A stretch of 64,000 nt of DNA, taken from the NCBI GenBank assembly GCA_014338405.1, contig JTDE01000307.1, positions 185,763 through 249,762 on the forward strand. Reading direction: 5' to 3'. This stretch comes from Paragonimus skrjabini miyazakii. Lineage: Eukaryota > Platyhelminthes > Trematoda > Plagiorchiida > Troglotrematidae. Of the stretch, positions 1 through 13,619 are shown piece after piece. Positions within the stretch are counted from its first letter, which is position 1. Each line of letters opens with the position of its first letter. Made by a program: the position numbers and the translations under genes. Below the pieces are notes generated by a model, which saw nothing but the letters and a program-made list of their open reading frames with translations, had not been told where the DNA came from and did not search any database.

Positions 1-3000
1 ATTATTCGTCACATCATTCTAAGCAGAAGGATGAAACATATGTATGCTGTCATGTGTTGCAATTGCAATCTGAAGCCAAGTTTTGTTGGCTAAGGGTTCC
101 ACCTGTGGAAACCAATAGCCTTGGCGGATTTTAATTACTACAACCACAACTGACAACATCAATGTTAGTTGCTCAGTCTTATCTGTCGAGATTTGTCTGT
201 AGTTTCATAGGATGCAGCTAAAAGTTAAGATACGATACTTTCAAATGGGGATGACATGTTTGACTCCAAACACAATAACCGGAATGTGAAGCTCAGTTTA
301 TATCCATGCTGAGATTTCGAAAGAGCGACTTCTTTACTGAACAGGTTTAAATGAAAAGTTAATCCCCCAGAAGCCTGATTTAGCAGTATCTCAATCGACG
401 CTCGATTAGACATTTCTGGACAAGGCTTTATCAAAGTGAACAAGCACCGTACTCACAAAAACGTATTGGTGTATCGGTTTTGGATGACAAAAAATGCAAG
501 TTTTCTTCGGTTGTAATCGGGCGCAACTGTGAACGAATTTCCATACTAAACGAAAAATTAAGTGCATCGTACATAACTGGAAAAAACTTGAACAGATTTA
601 GAAACGTGTTTATTCTTCATTGCAGCTCGCCTGGTCGTGTGCTGTATTCAAAAATTAATTCAATTCAAGCCTATCTTTATCGATCGCAAAACACTGATCG
701 ATGCTCTCCTGGCCTAAGATGAGTCATATAAGCGGTAAGCAATAAAATTAATCAGTCGTACTCGTCGCATCAGACCGATTATTATACAAGTTCAGTTCGG
801 GTCACTGAATGAATGCAAACAGCCGGGTACATGCGTGAAAAACTTTGCAACTTATGAATCTACAATTGATGAGTAGCAACGGACATCGCAGCCTTAACAG
901 TGTTACACAAAACTAACATTTTCCAGCTGAAAGTTGTTAAAAAATGAAGCTCGCTCATGTAAAGGTTTAAAAGACTGCCGAGGAGCTAACACAAAATCAT
1001 GAAGTTGCATCAAAAATGTATAGAATACCCGAGGCTGATTTTAGCAAAGAGGTGGTATAGCTGTGCACGGCAGCAAGGTGCCTGGTTCGAGTAACACAGA
1101 CTCAACGCCTACAGTTAGTTCCAACAGCAGCGCGTCAGTAGTTGATACTGAAGTTAAACTGTTATATAACTGTTAAACGTATATCGATGGTTATTGAATT
1201 GTTTCATAAAGTACCCCCATGGTCTGAACATTAGCAATCGACATCAAGGTGTCCACACCTAGCGAGCTAAAATCTTAGTTGTCATTGAAGACAAACCGAC
1301 ATCTGTATAACAGAGCTACCATGCGGATTTCATTGTCTCGCCTTGTTAACAGTGCCAATTTCACGGAAAACGACGAGGCGGACAGTATTGCAACTCATTA
1401 GCTGCCACTTTTCACTCATTCTGTGAGTCAACAGAATGGTAATAGCAGCGTTTGGCGCCATAACCTCTAACAGTTTTCAAGCTGGAGTCAAAGTGAAAGT
1501 AACAAGATGTGACAGAGCTTGCTGACAGAGGTGGCACATAATAAAAGTAATCATTAGTTGACTATCTGTTACTTATTACCGTGACGTGCCACTTGACCAA
1601 AATACATATTTCCAATACATACACGCACACATAGCCAGCACAGCTTATATAGAAAATTTATTTTCTACAATACACTGCTTACCGTGATAATTTTCCTTAT
1701 ACCTGTCATCACTATAAAGCCGGGTTTCAAAAAAATCTTCTGAATACTAAACATAAAAGAGTGCAAATGCTGTGGGTAAATGCGAGCGATTTTCAACTTG
1801 AACTTAACCAATTTGACCAATGTAACAGGCAGCCACATCAGACAAACCACTGATGGGCGGCTAAACTAAAAGTAGTCACACTCACGGGATTGCATAGAAG
1901 TGTGCACATAGGGAGAAACCGTCCCATGAATACACAGCATACATATTTGTATGGCTTTGATACTCACTTCGTCACAATATGGAAGGTGGAGAGTAGAAAA
2001 GACACCCACACACATAATAATTTGACTACTGAACGATTAGTTGTAGCCATCAGTTTATCATCCATTACGGCTGAGAAACCTCCAGTATTTCTTAGAAGCT
2101 TGACATAACATTGAATTAATCTTTCTGCGCAGTAATAATCTAAATCAGACATCAGTATCTGAACCAGTATGCCTGAAGAATGGCTTCGCCTTACCATGTT
2201 AAGTGAGTCAAACCAATGAGTGGGGATTCGTCAAGAACATCCTGCTGCTCTGCACGTCATGCCGTTAAGCCTGAGGCTCCTGGTTGGATTGCTAAAGCCT
2301 GTCACTTACTACGACCGCAAAGTAGCCAAAGTTATGTTAGGTTAATTTGCGACGGCTCATCCATCACTGATACGTGAAATGATGTACAGCGTATTCTGAA
2401 TTATATCACTCAGCGTATTAAGCTGACATTTCTGATGTTAGTACGGGCTGGGTGAGCGCTCGATGACATTACACTTCGGAATCTCTGAAGGGCAAAACAT
2501 GAAAGTAATCTGGAGTTCTGAATTAAGAAAACCATCTCAACAAATTTGTTATCCTTGCAACTCCCTGAAGTGCATAAGTTGCGAACTTGACAGTTCTCAG
2601 TCTTTCTTTCTAGTTCATCAGTAAGTAGGACTCCCAGTTGTTTGATATACCGCAATCACACTGCACAAAGCTTCATAAAGGCAGACGCTCCTTCAGCATA
2701 CGGAGCACATGATCCAGTTGGCGTAGACTAGGTATTTTCAATACCTCGGCTACCAATCGTGATCCTGCACACTATTCATATACGCGAAAGCGTAGTGTCG
2801 CGTTGAAAGAGAGTATACCCCATAATGCAATGTCCTTTGCATGATATGCAGACGAGACAAATAACTAACGTCATCTTGGTCTGCACTGACAGATTTTGGC
2901 AGTAGGACAAGGCAAGGCGACAAGTAAGTGACCAGAGACTGGATTCCAATAGAGGTAGACTTAATCCGCGATCTCAATTCCAGCTTGACTGAAAGATTAA

Positions 3001-5993
3001 GCTTCAGTGTCACCAGACATTCTTAGAGCTAACCGTTGTCAATCACTTCATACCTACCTCAACGCAGTCGGCAATAAGACATGCAATCCCGTGAACGTAA
3101 CTGATTTCGGTCTAGTAGTTCCTCACTGGTTTGCATGATATGATTGTATGTAGCCAAAGCTGGAGTCACTATGGCATTCCTGATTGGCTCAACTCACAGG
3201 CCTGACCAACACATTTCGTTTCCAGAAGAGATCAGGCGCATACTTCAGTGCTTGTGCGTAACATTGCGTTTTGTGGTTCAACAAACCTAGCACGAGTTGC
3301 GTACGTCTGTCCATTAGTCCTTGCTAGAGGCAGAGGCTGCCTTCCGATCAAAAGTTTGGTCACAAGAAGGGAGCGCATATTTAGATTGATCATGCAAAGA
3401 GCTTCACAATAATAGTGCAAATCAATATAGCAAACATATTCGTGTTCAAGCAGAATGCATTACATCTATATTATTATGTGTATAGATTTATATCGGCAAT
3501 GAAACAAACGTATCTGCGAAGGCCCAAGTCCGTGAACATCACCTGGCTTGAATTAAAAGTGCAATAAAGGAAATAAACAAAGGTTCGGGAATGTCATATC
3601 CGTTGGTTTCTAATAGTTTTATCAATGTGAATGGGGTTTCTTGTTCGACTAGTAGAGTTAAGACCCGACAGTCGAAGGCGGTGAAGCATACGATCCAGTT
3701 CATGACTGAAGTAATTGAAATTCACCCCCAGAACCATGCCATGCGTACTCAGAAGCGTTTCGCCTAGTCTTTGGACTATCTTGAATACTCTACTACTGTG
3801 CAAGCCAGTAAATCCCACTGTTCAAGCGGCGTCTTAATAATGGTTTGACATCATGAACCTGTCTCACTCACTGTGCAACCAGCTAATGACTTATTCGTAA
3901 CACTGTAATACAAATATGATGTATCCTAATGAGCAACCACTGAAAATGTACCTGTTTACTTCGTTGCGTGTGTGTGTGAGAGAGAGAGAGTTGATCACTC
4001 AGACAGCGGTCTATTAATGTGTAATTTTGCACTGACTGTTTAGAATCAGTGGATGTGGCATTGATTTACAATTCGTCAAACTCTGACCGTGTGTGTGTCA
4101 CTGAGATGGCTTGAACGGTGGGCTATTGTTGCGTGACCTTGTGGTCAAACATTTGTTTCAACTATCATCGCAGGCTATACATACGGTGTGAGTTTATTAT
4201 TCTAACAAATCTGACTGAATAATCCACGTTCGAATATCTCCGACGTATAGATCGAGTCATAACTACAACCAGACGAGTGCCTTGTGCAGCACGCAGCGAG
4301 GGGGTGCGAGAGTTCAACTTTTAAATAGACCTCTCAGCCAACGTTCCATTTAACAACCCGCACCAACGCACAGTCTGTCAAGTAGAAAGTGACGTAACTT
4401 TATACAGGTGGCTTGTCTTCTTGTGCGAATAGATGAATGAAATGGAGCACTGCTAGATAAGTGGACTTCAGGACACCCCATCTGTGCTTTCAAGATGTTT
4501 CCGGGAATTGTGTTTGATAGTAAGGTCTGAAGTCGAATTTTCATTGTAAACTACAACACATGTAGAAATCGGACACATGCATTGTACTTTTAAAAATTTT
4601 CCTTCAAAGATCAACGTCAGATGTCTGTATACTATAACAGTCTACATCGGATATACATTATTTTATTCCCCTCATATGGCTGACTCACACTTAGAAAATT
4701 CACTTGTAACGGAAGTGCACGATTTACAAGAAATTGTGATGAGGAAGGTTACTACAGAAGGTTGAGGTTGATGTTGACCTATACCAAATGTGCTCGCATG
4801 TGGTCTTAATTCAGACATGGATCGTGAACAGCGAAACAAACCGTGGAGTTAGATCTAGGGAATTGCCTTCACACATACTATTGAATTAAATTTTAATGTT
4901 CTACTGAGGACACCTTACCTCCATTTGATTGAATATTGCCTTTATGACATTTATCACTATGTATGAACGGCAATCTACCTTATATACACAAACTTGTCTA
5001 CTCAGTCTAACCGTCTAATTTAGCCCGTTTGGTTTATTATGTCTCAACCCACTTAATCGGTTTGTGATTCGTTACACTTGTTGGTTCGACCTTCAGAATT
5101 TCTTCAGATTTTCCATTCTTGCGCGATTGGCCGCGATAGACTGGAACGAACTGCGTAAATCAGAAGACAGTGTGCTGGTCGCTGGATTTGGATGGCGTGG
5201 ATAGAAGAATCCGGATTTCAGCTCAGCGAGCTTGATAATTCAGTTTGTTATGAGACACAACATGGTAAGAAATCTACCAGATTTGGTCGTCAAATTCGTT
5301 CTGAAAACATAATGTCGAGTTGTATATGGGGAGTCAATTGACGTTAGCCTTCATAAGACAGTCAACTCTGAGGCTATGAGTGATGTAATACAAGTTGATT
5401 TATTTCTGGTGCTAAATGAGACAAATGAATGGAGTTTGGTGATGATCAATGCCTTGTTATGCACTTATAGAATGGTCACTAGTTTATTAACCGAATGAAG
5501 TTGGGAAAGTGGTCGATAATCGGTTGGAAGTGATTGTTTGTTGCAACCTTCCATCATCACAGATTATTAACATTTTTCTGCGCCTTTTAATTCGTTGGAC
5601 CTTGGAACAAGCCGGCCATTTTCTCACAACTATTCTGGATGACCTTAATCAGCGGGAACTGGCGGCTCGATTCCTTAGATAGAAAAATCCTCACTGTTTA
5701 TCAGACGACTTCTCTAGGAGATGCTCTCAGTCATATTTCCTGTACTTCCGTACCATGTCCATTGTTCGTAAAATCCTGCGATGTGAGCGTTGGTATAAAA
5801 TTCACATCATCCACTCCCATTAAAACATGTCTACGTTACTTCATACACGTTCTACTGGTTTACAGAACCTGTTGGCATCTTCTGAGGCAATTTATAACTG
5901 GTACATCCACTCTAAAGCACCGTTGTTATCTGAAACCCCCTCACCACCAAAGAAGACACAACATGTGATCAGTTAATCAAACTGAGGACTAAC
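1..5993. other. Region downstream of the last recognised MCU exon, no gene identified
   Basis: This stretch lies 3' of the DIME-bearing MCU exon, so it should hold the MCU exon for the second coiled coil and the 3' UTR if the gene ends inside the window. I read the minus strand for a sequence like the family's C-terminal helix and could not find one. The open frames here are short and have no recognisable domain. A short (GT)n/(GA)n run lies near 3968-3990. The rest appears to be ordinary AT-rich non-coding DNA. Confidence 0.5.
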
Positions 5994-6197
5994 CTGTCTC
6001 GTCACTACGTAGTATGCATATAAAGCCATGCTGGTTCCGTAACCAACAAAGTAAGTCACCGGTTCCATGATATCCCAGGAGTACTCCCACCAGGTCAGGC
6101 GGGCCAGAAGACCAAACTGCAAGCCCATAGCTCCAAGTCCGAGCCAAGTAAGCATGCGTGTGCGTCGCGCTGCATCCATTGACAGCTGGGATTTCTT
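5994..6197 (-). CDS. MCU: MCU exon: end of coiled coil, TM1, DIME pore loop, TM2
   Basis: This 204-bp, 68-codon exon encodes the pore of the mitochondrial calcium uniporter, the inner-membrane channel that carries Ca2+ into the matrix. Seen: a basic segment with KKSQLSMDAARRTRM, a first hydrophobic helix LGLGAMGLQFGLLARL, the selectivity-filter signature WDIMEPVTYF, and a second hydrophobic stretch ending YAYYVVTRQ. The Asp and Glu of the DIME motif, which form the Ca2+ filter in the family, are intact. Splice borders are good: acceptor TTTCACAG before codon 1 and donor CAG|GTTAGT after the last codon, both phase 0. It joins the coiled-coil exon at 8342-8505 with no gap against human MCU. The second coiled coil should follow in a downstream exon that I did not find. 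Identification is very secure. Confidence 0.96.
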
Positions 6198-8341
6198 CTG
6201 TGAAACAGGAACGGTTGTTCGCAAACTGGTCAATTTAGTGGTGGAGCAGGTTTGCACCATGAATTTACTTACTTACATAAATATGAGTAATTTTGACATC
6301 ACACTATTATTTTGTCACTCAAATCAAGCTGTTCTGTCTTGTAGCATGACAGTTTTGAGCAAAAACATGCAACAGTTTATTTGTAAAACACAATTAGGGC
6401 CGTGGAACCAACCATGAGTGGGAAAATTAGAATAGGCTGAACTAGCTAACATTTCGCACAACGACTGCTGGTACACATCATGTCAAGTGGAAAGCGGGAG
6501 GAACATAATTCGAGCGTGTAACTGGAAATTTTCTAAATCACAAAGCAGAGTAGAAATGGACGTCACTGTACACTGACAAGGAAGAGGTGAAACGTCAAAT
6601 TAGGAAGTATATGGAATAGACAAATTGACGCATGAAATCATCGATATTAAAGAGAGTTGGCTAACGCAACTTTGCTGCCGCTATCCATAGCAAGGACGTA
6701 GAGTCGGTACGAACAATAAGACGAAGAACAAATGATATCAGAATGCGTTTTATGCGTCTATACTGGGTCCCAAACTGAACATTACGTGCGACTGTTGTAG
6801 GCAGCTGGCTAGAGTGGTTCCTCTTTTATCCGTTCCTGAAGCTTTCTCGCTCCCATTATTTTCTTCTCGCATTTCTGCTCTTCTGTATAAACTTGTACTT
6901 ATCTAGTACTGTGCAATTTCGTAGACTATTGTCAACACCAACGATATTTATGGCTCAAAGCTCGAAAGGAAGATGATATGAGTGATCTGTATCGAATAAC
7001 TCTGAGTTTGGACTCCGTGCAACAGTGTAAACAGCGAAAGAAGATTGACTTACCTTGTTTTTGGTTCAATGCATAACAAAATGCGTCATTTGATTGAGTA
7101 GGTTCACTAATGGGTAGATCACCCACAGCTAGAACTTACTCCAGCTGACATGCACAGCCAATGGTACATGCAACAAAACACACCCAGTCTAACTCCGGAG
7201 ACCACATAGAAAGTATGAGCTGTTATAATATCCAAGTGGTATGTGATCCTACAGAGAATCCCAAAGATTGGCCCACTGAGAGCAACACAGCTCCAAGACG
7301 ACATGTGACGTACTTTAATGGGTGATATGTAAGAAGATCGGACACTACAACAGTTCATGAAATTTATAATTTATTCATTACGGAATGCTTGCTGTTACTC
7401 AGGAGAAAGCACTTGGTAGCTTTTGAAATTTCGAGTCGAAATTCATCATCTAAAACAATCTTATTCCCGAATAAAGGATAACCGTTTTACACGTTTGTAA
7501 AATTCGGTCGTCATGTGAATTAAATGCACTCTCGATACATTTATGTAGCAAAAATCATCTTCACAGTGCGATCAAAAAACCTCTACTAAGAAGGCCAAGG
7601 TTTCGGTAAATTATCTTCCGCAGAGAGTTTCAAGTTGAATGTCAACTGAACAAGTCAGAGGAGCACGCAAATAAACTGTAATTGACGTCGGAAAGAAAAG
7701 ATCAATATTCTGGAATAACAGTCGGGTGGCATTAACTTACGGAGGTACTTTCCTTAAACGGGAGCGAGTGGTCTCAGCTGGTTATCGTACCAGACACGTG
7801 TGCTAGTCAGGTGAATGTCTCAAATTAGGTAATATGTTTGAATTTATACAGCACCCACCCACAACTTGTACGCTGGCACAGACTGCTCAATGAATTCAAT
7901 TTTTTCGTATCCACCATAAACTTCATCGACTGATCTAATGCAATTATCTACGTGGGTAGATAAGGATTTTTTAAAATGTGGATTTCAACTGAATTATCCT
8001 TAATCAATGGATGGTCGTGCCTCCTGGAATAAAGTTGACGGACAAGTGTACCCAGCAGAGCTACAGCCCCCATGGGTGGTTTTGTGCCAAACTCGGACGA
8101 TAACCATTCTTACAGGTTGCTTCCGAAATCCCAGTTAATCGACATATTGCGTGCCAATTTTCCTTTCTTCACACAGGCGGTACACAAAATTTGATTGGTG
8201 TTAACAAGGAAATGACAATAGGCTTGTTATCACAGCGGTAATTATGTGGTGAAGGGAACAGCAGTCTTGTACTGTCCTGTAGAACAAAGCTTAAAAACAG
8301 GCAGCTAGCTGTCAGTCTGCATAAACAAAATGGATACAAAC
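6198..8341 (-). other. MCU intron, about 2.1 kb
   Basis: Intron between the coiled-coil exon and the pore exon. It starts with GTTTGT and ends with TTTCACAG on the minus strand. No mobile element or other gene was recognised inside it. Confidence 0.8.
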
Positions 8342-8505
8342 CTCCTCTAATGACTGCAAGTGACTGCAAACGTCCTCGATGCGTCGCTCCAACTCGCGTT
8401 GCTGTTTCAACTGGAACTCGTCAACGTTTATCGTGGTCGCCAGTCGCGTGATCAGCATGCGTACATCGGCCAACTGTTGTGAACCGGATGCATCAAAACG
8501 GGATA
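8342..8505 (-). CDS. MCU: MCU exon: first coiled coil
   Basis: This 164-bp exon carries the linker and matrix coiled coil that precedes TM1 of the uniporter. Seen: LADVRMLITRLATTINVDEF followed by QLKQQRELERRIEDVCSHLQ and SLEE. This aligns position by position with the human segment of the same role, which has the pattern LNDVK..V..LYTTL...QHQL..ERELI.RLEDL. The donor is GAG|GTTTGT in phase 0. The most likely acceptor is CCATCCCAG, leaving two bases of a split codon, and this phase matches the single base left by the exon at 14134-14238. The reading frame stays open upstream of that acceptor, so the exact start rests on phase and alignment. No frameshift or stop is present. Confidence 0.93.
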
Positions 8506-8805
8506 CTGGGATGGCACCAGGTGTGGTCCATCGTGAAAGTAGAAAAAGTAGTGACATAGGTACACGCTGTATACGTTACACAGTAATAAGTAAACATACG
8601 ATCTCGTACCTGTTTCAAAAATCAAGTCAGGCTGTTAAAAAGCGTGAGATTAATTACACACATCGGTGTGTAGATATGTGATTCGGAACGGGATGACAGA
8701 TTAAACGGATCTGGTACAATGAAATGAAGGCCGACTATGAATGGTTTTCAGACTGAATGAGAAAAACTTGGAAACGGAATGTATGCGTTATTTACATGAA
8801 TCACC

Positions 8806-8990
8806 TAAGGGCGTCTTTTTCAATCACCACGCAGACGTAGCTATTTTTTAGTGGTTAGGTCCCCTTCCCTTCTCGTTCTTTTTCTCTCTTCCTATACAGG
8901 GTCTGTTTTTCCTTCTTCGTGGTTGTGTGGCAGTTAAGCATCAGTGTGAATCACTGATGTACTGCTGTCTATGATGATGATGGTGATGAT
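8806..8990 (+). mobile_element. LINE 3' tail with conserved stem-loop, in an MCU intron
   Basis: The 3' untranslated end of the EN-RT LINE family better preserved at 47.84-49.40 kb. Seen: a long pyrimidine tract (8858-8920), then GTGTGGCAGTTAAGCA, then a perfect 8-bp stem with a 5-nt loop (8939-8959), then CTGCTGTCTATGATGATG grading into a TGA-rich simple repeat. No reverse transcriptase remains, so this is a 5'-truncated copy. It lies antisense within an MCU intron. Confidence 0.75.
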
Positions 8991-10027
8991 GGTTCTAAAT
9001 TGTACATCGCCCGCAGCTTATTGTAGCCTACGCTATCAAATGGACTTTCCAAACATGAAAACCATTCACGGCTATGAAAAACGAATTCAACAATGCGGTC
9101 CCTACAGGAGTTTTTCTGGAATGTATGCGTTGAATGGGGCAGAACAAACCTCATATACTTTAGCAGCGATTACAGAACTGATCTGGAAACCTCAATTAGA
9201 CGTTTAACCCAGACATCGTACGAAAACATTTTGTAATTTTTTCTTTCCGTTGCGTACTACAACCGTCCACCCTAATGTACGTACCAATCTTGGACTAGAC
9301 AAAAATGATTAAATGAACCGAACTTACTTCATTCTCGTTGAGTGTACCTTGTAAAAGTATCTTGAACTAAAGAAGTGGTATGGGTTATTCGAGGTGTTAA
9401 TGGCTTGAGAAACCTATATCCAGGTTGATGATAAAAACGTAACAAAGATGTTTAAACACTGTTTCTCACAATCCATCATGTAGCGGGTCGATTCGGTTTC
9501 TATGACTTACAAAAGGTTAAAATTTTCAAGGTGTATATGTCGACCTCACGATAAAGGGATGTGTTTTGATACGAACAGTAAATTTCGAAGTATAATGTGT
9601 GGACCAGTCGACTTATGGAAGCCATTTTCGTTAGTGTACTAGTACACATGTCTGAGGGACAGAAGTACACTCGAACCAGTCCCAAAACACAGCTGTGTTA
9701 TCGAAGCGTTCGAAAGGTGTGAGTTCCTTCGGTACAAAGCAAGTTCATTGCTGGCTGGCATCACATGGATTGCGTAGATTACGAAATTTAACTTTGCAAA
9801 GGACACAAGAACAAAGCCTTGTCTGAAATGAAGGTATGCATTTTCGTGAACACAGTGGTTACCTTGAAAGTTTTGTGATTACGCACCGAGGCTGTTTGCT
9901 GGCTGAGACAGCATTATTCAGATACGGGGCCTAATCATTCGATAACGCACGAAGTAAACGGTGCGTTTATTAGAAGGAATGAAAGCGTGTACTTCCTAAC
10001 AAATGGCCGAGGCCTGTATCTTCATCT
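8991..10027. other. MCU intron sequence without a recognised element
   Basis: Lies between the LINE tail and the first copy of the 1.29-kb duplication. Open frames are short and unremarkable, and I see no feature I can name. Confidence 0.5.
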
Positions 10028-11317
10028 GACTAGAGCAATGACACGAGGCTCGATAATGTGTAATGATATGATAGAAAGAGTGTACAATACCAAATATTGC
10101 GAGGGACAACTGCAAAGTGTGTAGATCAGCTGGATATCTTGTCTTAGCCGCTTGTCTTAGCCATTGCTCAGATGCTTCAAAACACACTTTATCACAGAGA
10201 GTCGGAAAGTGAGGTGCTGACGAATTTTATTATGGGAGACAACGACCAGAATAGTATTCTGTTCACTTATGTTAAAACCAAGTGAAAATGGGTAGAGTAT
10301 GGTGAAGACAGGGGTTGAGAGGCACATACAGTCGCATTATGAGACTCGGTAGGTTGGGAAGTAGAAGCCCTGGAAAGAATGATCACTTTTGCCCTATCAG
10401 AATTCATTGGAGTGCAATGCTGTCTTTGGTAGCCATACTCGGCCTTGCTGTATGCAAGCAGCGAACGGACAGAATACAAAGTTACAATCGTAAGCCATTT
10501 TCCTTCTGAATAAGCAATGTTCTAATATTGGAAACCGCAAATCAACCAAAAGTTCCTAGTTACGGGACGTTATTCTTGATGAAGTTTAGGAAGTAATTTA
10601 TAAAATAGGCAGGCCTTCTATAATATTCCTTTTTTAGTGTGAACGCTGTTGACCAAATAAACCAACATGTGAGCAACAGAAGTGAGAACAAACAAGAAGG
10701 TCGATCAAAAACTGGACGCCAGGTCAAGTAAGGACATCTTGATCTTGCCCGTTATCATCGTCATGATCATATCTCAACCACACCAGCATAGCAATACAGT
10801 TATAGGCGATCCTGGATTTTTGAATTAGACACCGTGACACACACGACAGTGAACGGCCTACTATTTTTGTGCCATTATGATTAGGTCAGGCGCCTGAAGA
10901 CTACTGCCCGGCCAAGGAGGCACACTGTGTTGAGATGAAACGTGATATAAATATGCTCACTGCGAGGTGAACAGTAAGTACACGCGTGTCGCATTGAAGG
11001 GTTAGGTGGTGGGTCATGGAGAACGGTTCTCGCTTCATTGTGACCAATCGTTAGAGTGTCTGGTCATAAGGCATAATTATTCCATTTCAAGTAGCCACCA
11101 TTTTATTTTAGATGAGGAGTTTTGGGAGCCAGAGCAGTTACATAAAGCCGAAGTATGGAAACTTCAGTGGAACTTTGATCGGGTGTGTTACGGATTCCCG
11201 TACCTGAATGAAAAGTCCCTTGATCTTTTCAATATGTGCTTACTTTTGTCTCGATCAAGTGGTTCTCTCATCAGTTCCCTGGTGACTTTTCACGGTCATC
11301 ATGAATCTCTCGTTGAC
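10028..11317. repeat. 1290-bp exact direct duplication, copy A
   Basis: This segment recurs at 14574-15863 in the same orientation with a constant offset of 4546 bases. On reading I found no difference between the copies. Identity ends sharply at both edges: GACTAGAGC at the left and CTCGTTGAC at the right. Neither flank of copy A resembles the SINE sequence that flanks copy B. Open frames of 64-70 codons inside are copied with it and show no recognisable domain. Perfect identity inside an intron suggests a very recent event or an assembly artefact; the N gap between the copies favours caution. Confidence 0.9.
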
Positions 11318-12551
11318 CTTCTTAATCCAGATCATCTTTACTACGCATACTCTGGTGAGCATGCCACTTTTGACGATGTGTAGTTAGTTTGCCCGCCGAC
11401 CTGAGGGTCCAGGGCATCACCATGCGAATGTCTGACGGTCTGTTTCCATCCACCCGCCGGTCTGTGTTGTGTTCTATTGAGTGGTTCATATGTACTTAAT
11501 CCGCAGAGATTTCGACTTGCAGGCCTCGTAATATCTTGCTGGCCTTGGTCGAGTGTTCTTTTGTTGCTTGTATCCCTGGACTTGCGGAGCCCATTTGTTG
11601 TTATATCTCTTGTGAACGTGAATAACTAAGGCTTGCTGTAACACCTATCTCACTGACTACGTTGACAATAGTACCGTAATACCTAATCTGAAATGCGTTG
11701 AATTTTTTGGATCTTATTTACCAACTCGAAACTGGGTGTTTTAAGGCTAACGTTGTTGTCTTGATTGCAACTAAGAGTTTTGTCGCTTACAGTTATCATA
11801 ATCATTACCACCACCACTATCGTCACCAGCATTGAATACAGCAAGTCGTTAGTGGCTCACGTTACCGTTGTTTCTCGTTGTAGGTATGTTCACAACTAAA
11901 CCAGTCGCATTTAGTGGAAACGCGTTTGTTCATCCCTTGTATTACTTATGACTCATGGGACATGTGATCAAATGAATATGAGGTGCATTACTACACTGGT
12001 TAGTTATTGATACTGGTCGAACACGGAAAACCACTACCATTGCAAAATACTCTTTGCCATAAGTTCGAAAATACATTATCGTTCACTGCCTAAATAGCAA
12101 CCGGTATACGACCATGTGTTTAACAGTGATAATTTCATTATCGCATGTTTTGTGGTGAGTAGCACTCACTGTCAGTATCATTTTGCACGTACATTGTTTG
12201 TTTTATTGGCTACTTTCAGTTTAGTACGAATAGAACCTTTTCCATTAGAGAAAGTGTTAGCACAAGCACAAACATGCTATTGAAAACCTAAAGAGGTAGG
12301 TGTATATGGAGTGTGGTGGGAAGTTCGAACAGAAGATGACCGGACAGCAAACAGTGATGGTAATAAATGGTAATAAACTGTACAACAATTCTTACCTGGA
12401 AACACTTATTAATTACACATTGCGAAAGATATGCGGTCGCCAAACCTAAGTAGAGCATCAACAACCAACTTTGACGATAAACACCCAAAATGCCTTGGAA
12501 AACATTAATCCTTTGTTGAAACCGGAACACATGTTAAAACATATTTTTTTA

Positions 12552-12600
12552 AGTGTCCGTAGTATGCTTGTACATCTATAGAATGTGCCAAAAAGTGAAA
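12552..12600. repeat. Left arm of a 49-bp inverted repeat whose partner abuts the N gap
   Basis: The reverse complement of this stretch is found at 13471-13519, whose last base touches the first N. All 49 bases match and the next base (12601 against 13470) differs. A perfect inverted copy ending exactly at a contig edge is typical of a fold-back read or wrongly joined contig end, though a real inverted repeat that stopped the assembly is also possible. Confidence 0.85.
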
Positions 12601-13470
12601 AAGTACCTGTGCACTGTGCTTCTGCCAATTTGCATCGATTAGGCGTAGGTTCAACGAGATAGTGTAGTGCACTAGAATTCACTGTCCTTCACGTTCATTT
12701 AAAAACAATCGGCTGGTCACCTGTCCAGATGTACATGTTAGCGTCTTTAGACAAAGATGGGTCTATAACTCGCAAAGCTACTTGTTGAGCTTGAAACAAA
12801 GTGTGTAAGTCAGTCAGCCTAAAATTACAGTCTCTTAAAGAAATGACCATAGCGACGCGGTACACTAAGTACGATTTGGTGCATTATTCACCTGATAGAA
12901 TACACACTCCCACTAAACCAAGGAAATAAACAATAGCATGAAGTGTTCAGTAGTTGAGTGAAAGAGTCAAAGAACAATCGAAAACGGCCAGTTCATCATT
13001 TCAGAACGATTAGCGATTTTTTTGATTGCACCAATTAAGACGTACTTTTGCATTCTGAAATTTACGCCAATAGTAATTTTGTATCCCATGTCCGTGGAGG
13101 ATATTTATCCTTTCATCCCTGAAGCAAATAGAGAGCCACTGCTAATTTCAAGAAAAAGACATTTTAAGCTCCTATAACTCGATTGTGTTGTTGGGGCTGA
13201 TTTAACGAACTGGTTTTTATTCATTTTCTCACATAGTGTACACAGCTTCCTATAAGCCGGTTTATGCCGATATGTTCAGCTTAAATGCTAGTCTGGGCTC
13301 TGAACCACTTTTTACTCCACTAAAAGCTACCTGAAGCGTTGTTGTACTGATAAAGCTACCCTTTGATCTCTTTGTATTTGGTCTTCTCAACTAACAAACG
13401 ACATCTTTGGAAATTTAGACGCTTTGAAATCCCTCATGTGTTCAGCTGAATCTGTTGAAACTCCAGAAGC

Positions 13471-13519
13471 TTTCACTTTTTGGCACATTCTATAGATGTA
13501 CAAGCATACTACGGACACT
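13471..13519. repeat. Right arm of the 49-bp inverted repeat at the contig edge
   Basis: Exact reverse complement of 12552-12600, ending at the base before the N run. Confidence 0.85.
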
Positions 13520-13619
13520 NNNNNNNNNNNNNNNNNNNNNNNNNNNNNNNNNNNNNNNNNNNNNNNNNNNNNNNNNNNNNNNNNNNNNNNNNNNNNNNNN
13601 NNNNNNNNNNNNNNNNNNN
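13520..13619. other. Scaffold gap of 100 N
   Basis: One hundred consecutive N. The round number suggests a placeholder of unknown true length. It lies in the MCU intron between the exons at 8342-8505 and 14134-14238. Confidence 0.99.

Larger units (their letters stand above)
11318..13519. other. MCU intron sequence up to the scaffold gap
   Basis: AT-rich sequence with no recognised gene. It contains both arms of the 49-bp inverted repeat described separately. A short cluster of CATCAT-like triplets near 11795-11835 could be a worn LINE tail, but I cannot support it. Confidence 0.45.

Noticed and set aside
6067..6417. 116-codon plus-strand frame
   Set aside because: Shadow of the MCU pore exon on the minus strand.
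8379..8681. 100-codon plus-strand frame
   Set aside because: It overlaps the confident MCU coiled-coil exon on the other strand and is a shadow of it.
11006..11383. 125-codon frame, repeated at 15552-15941
   Set aside because: Its presence twice is explained by the exact 1290-bp duplication; there is no domain.
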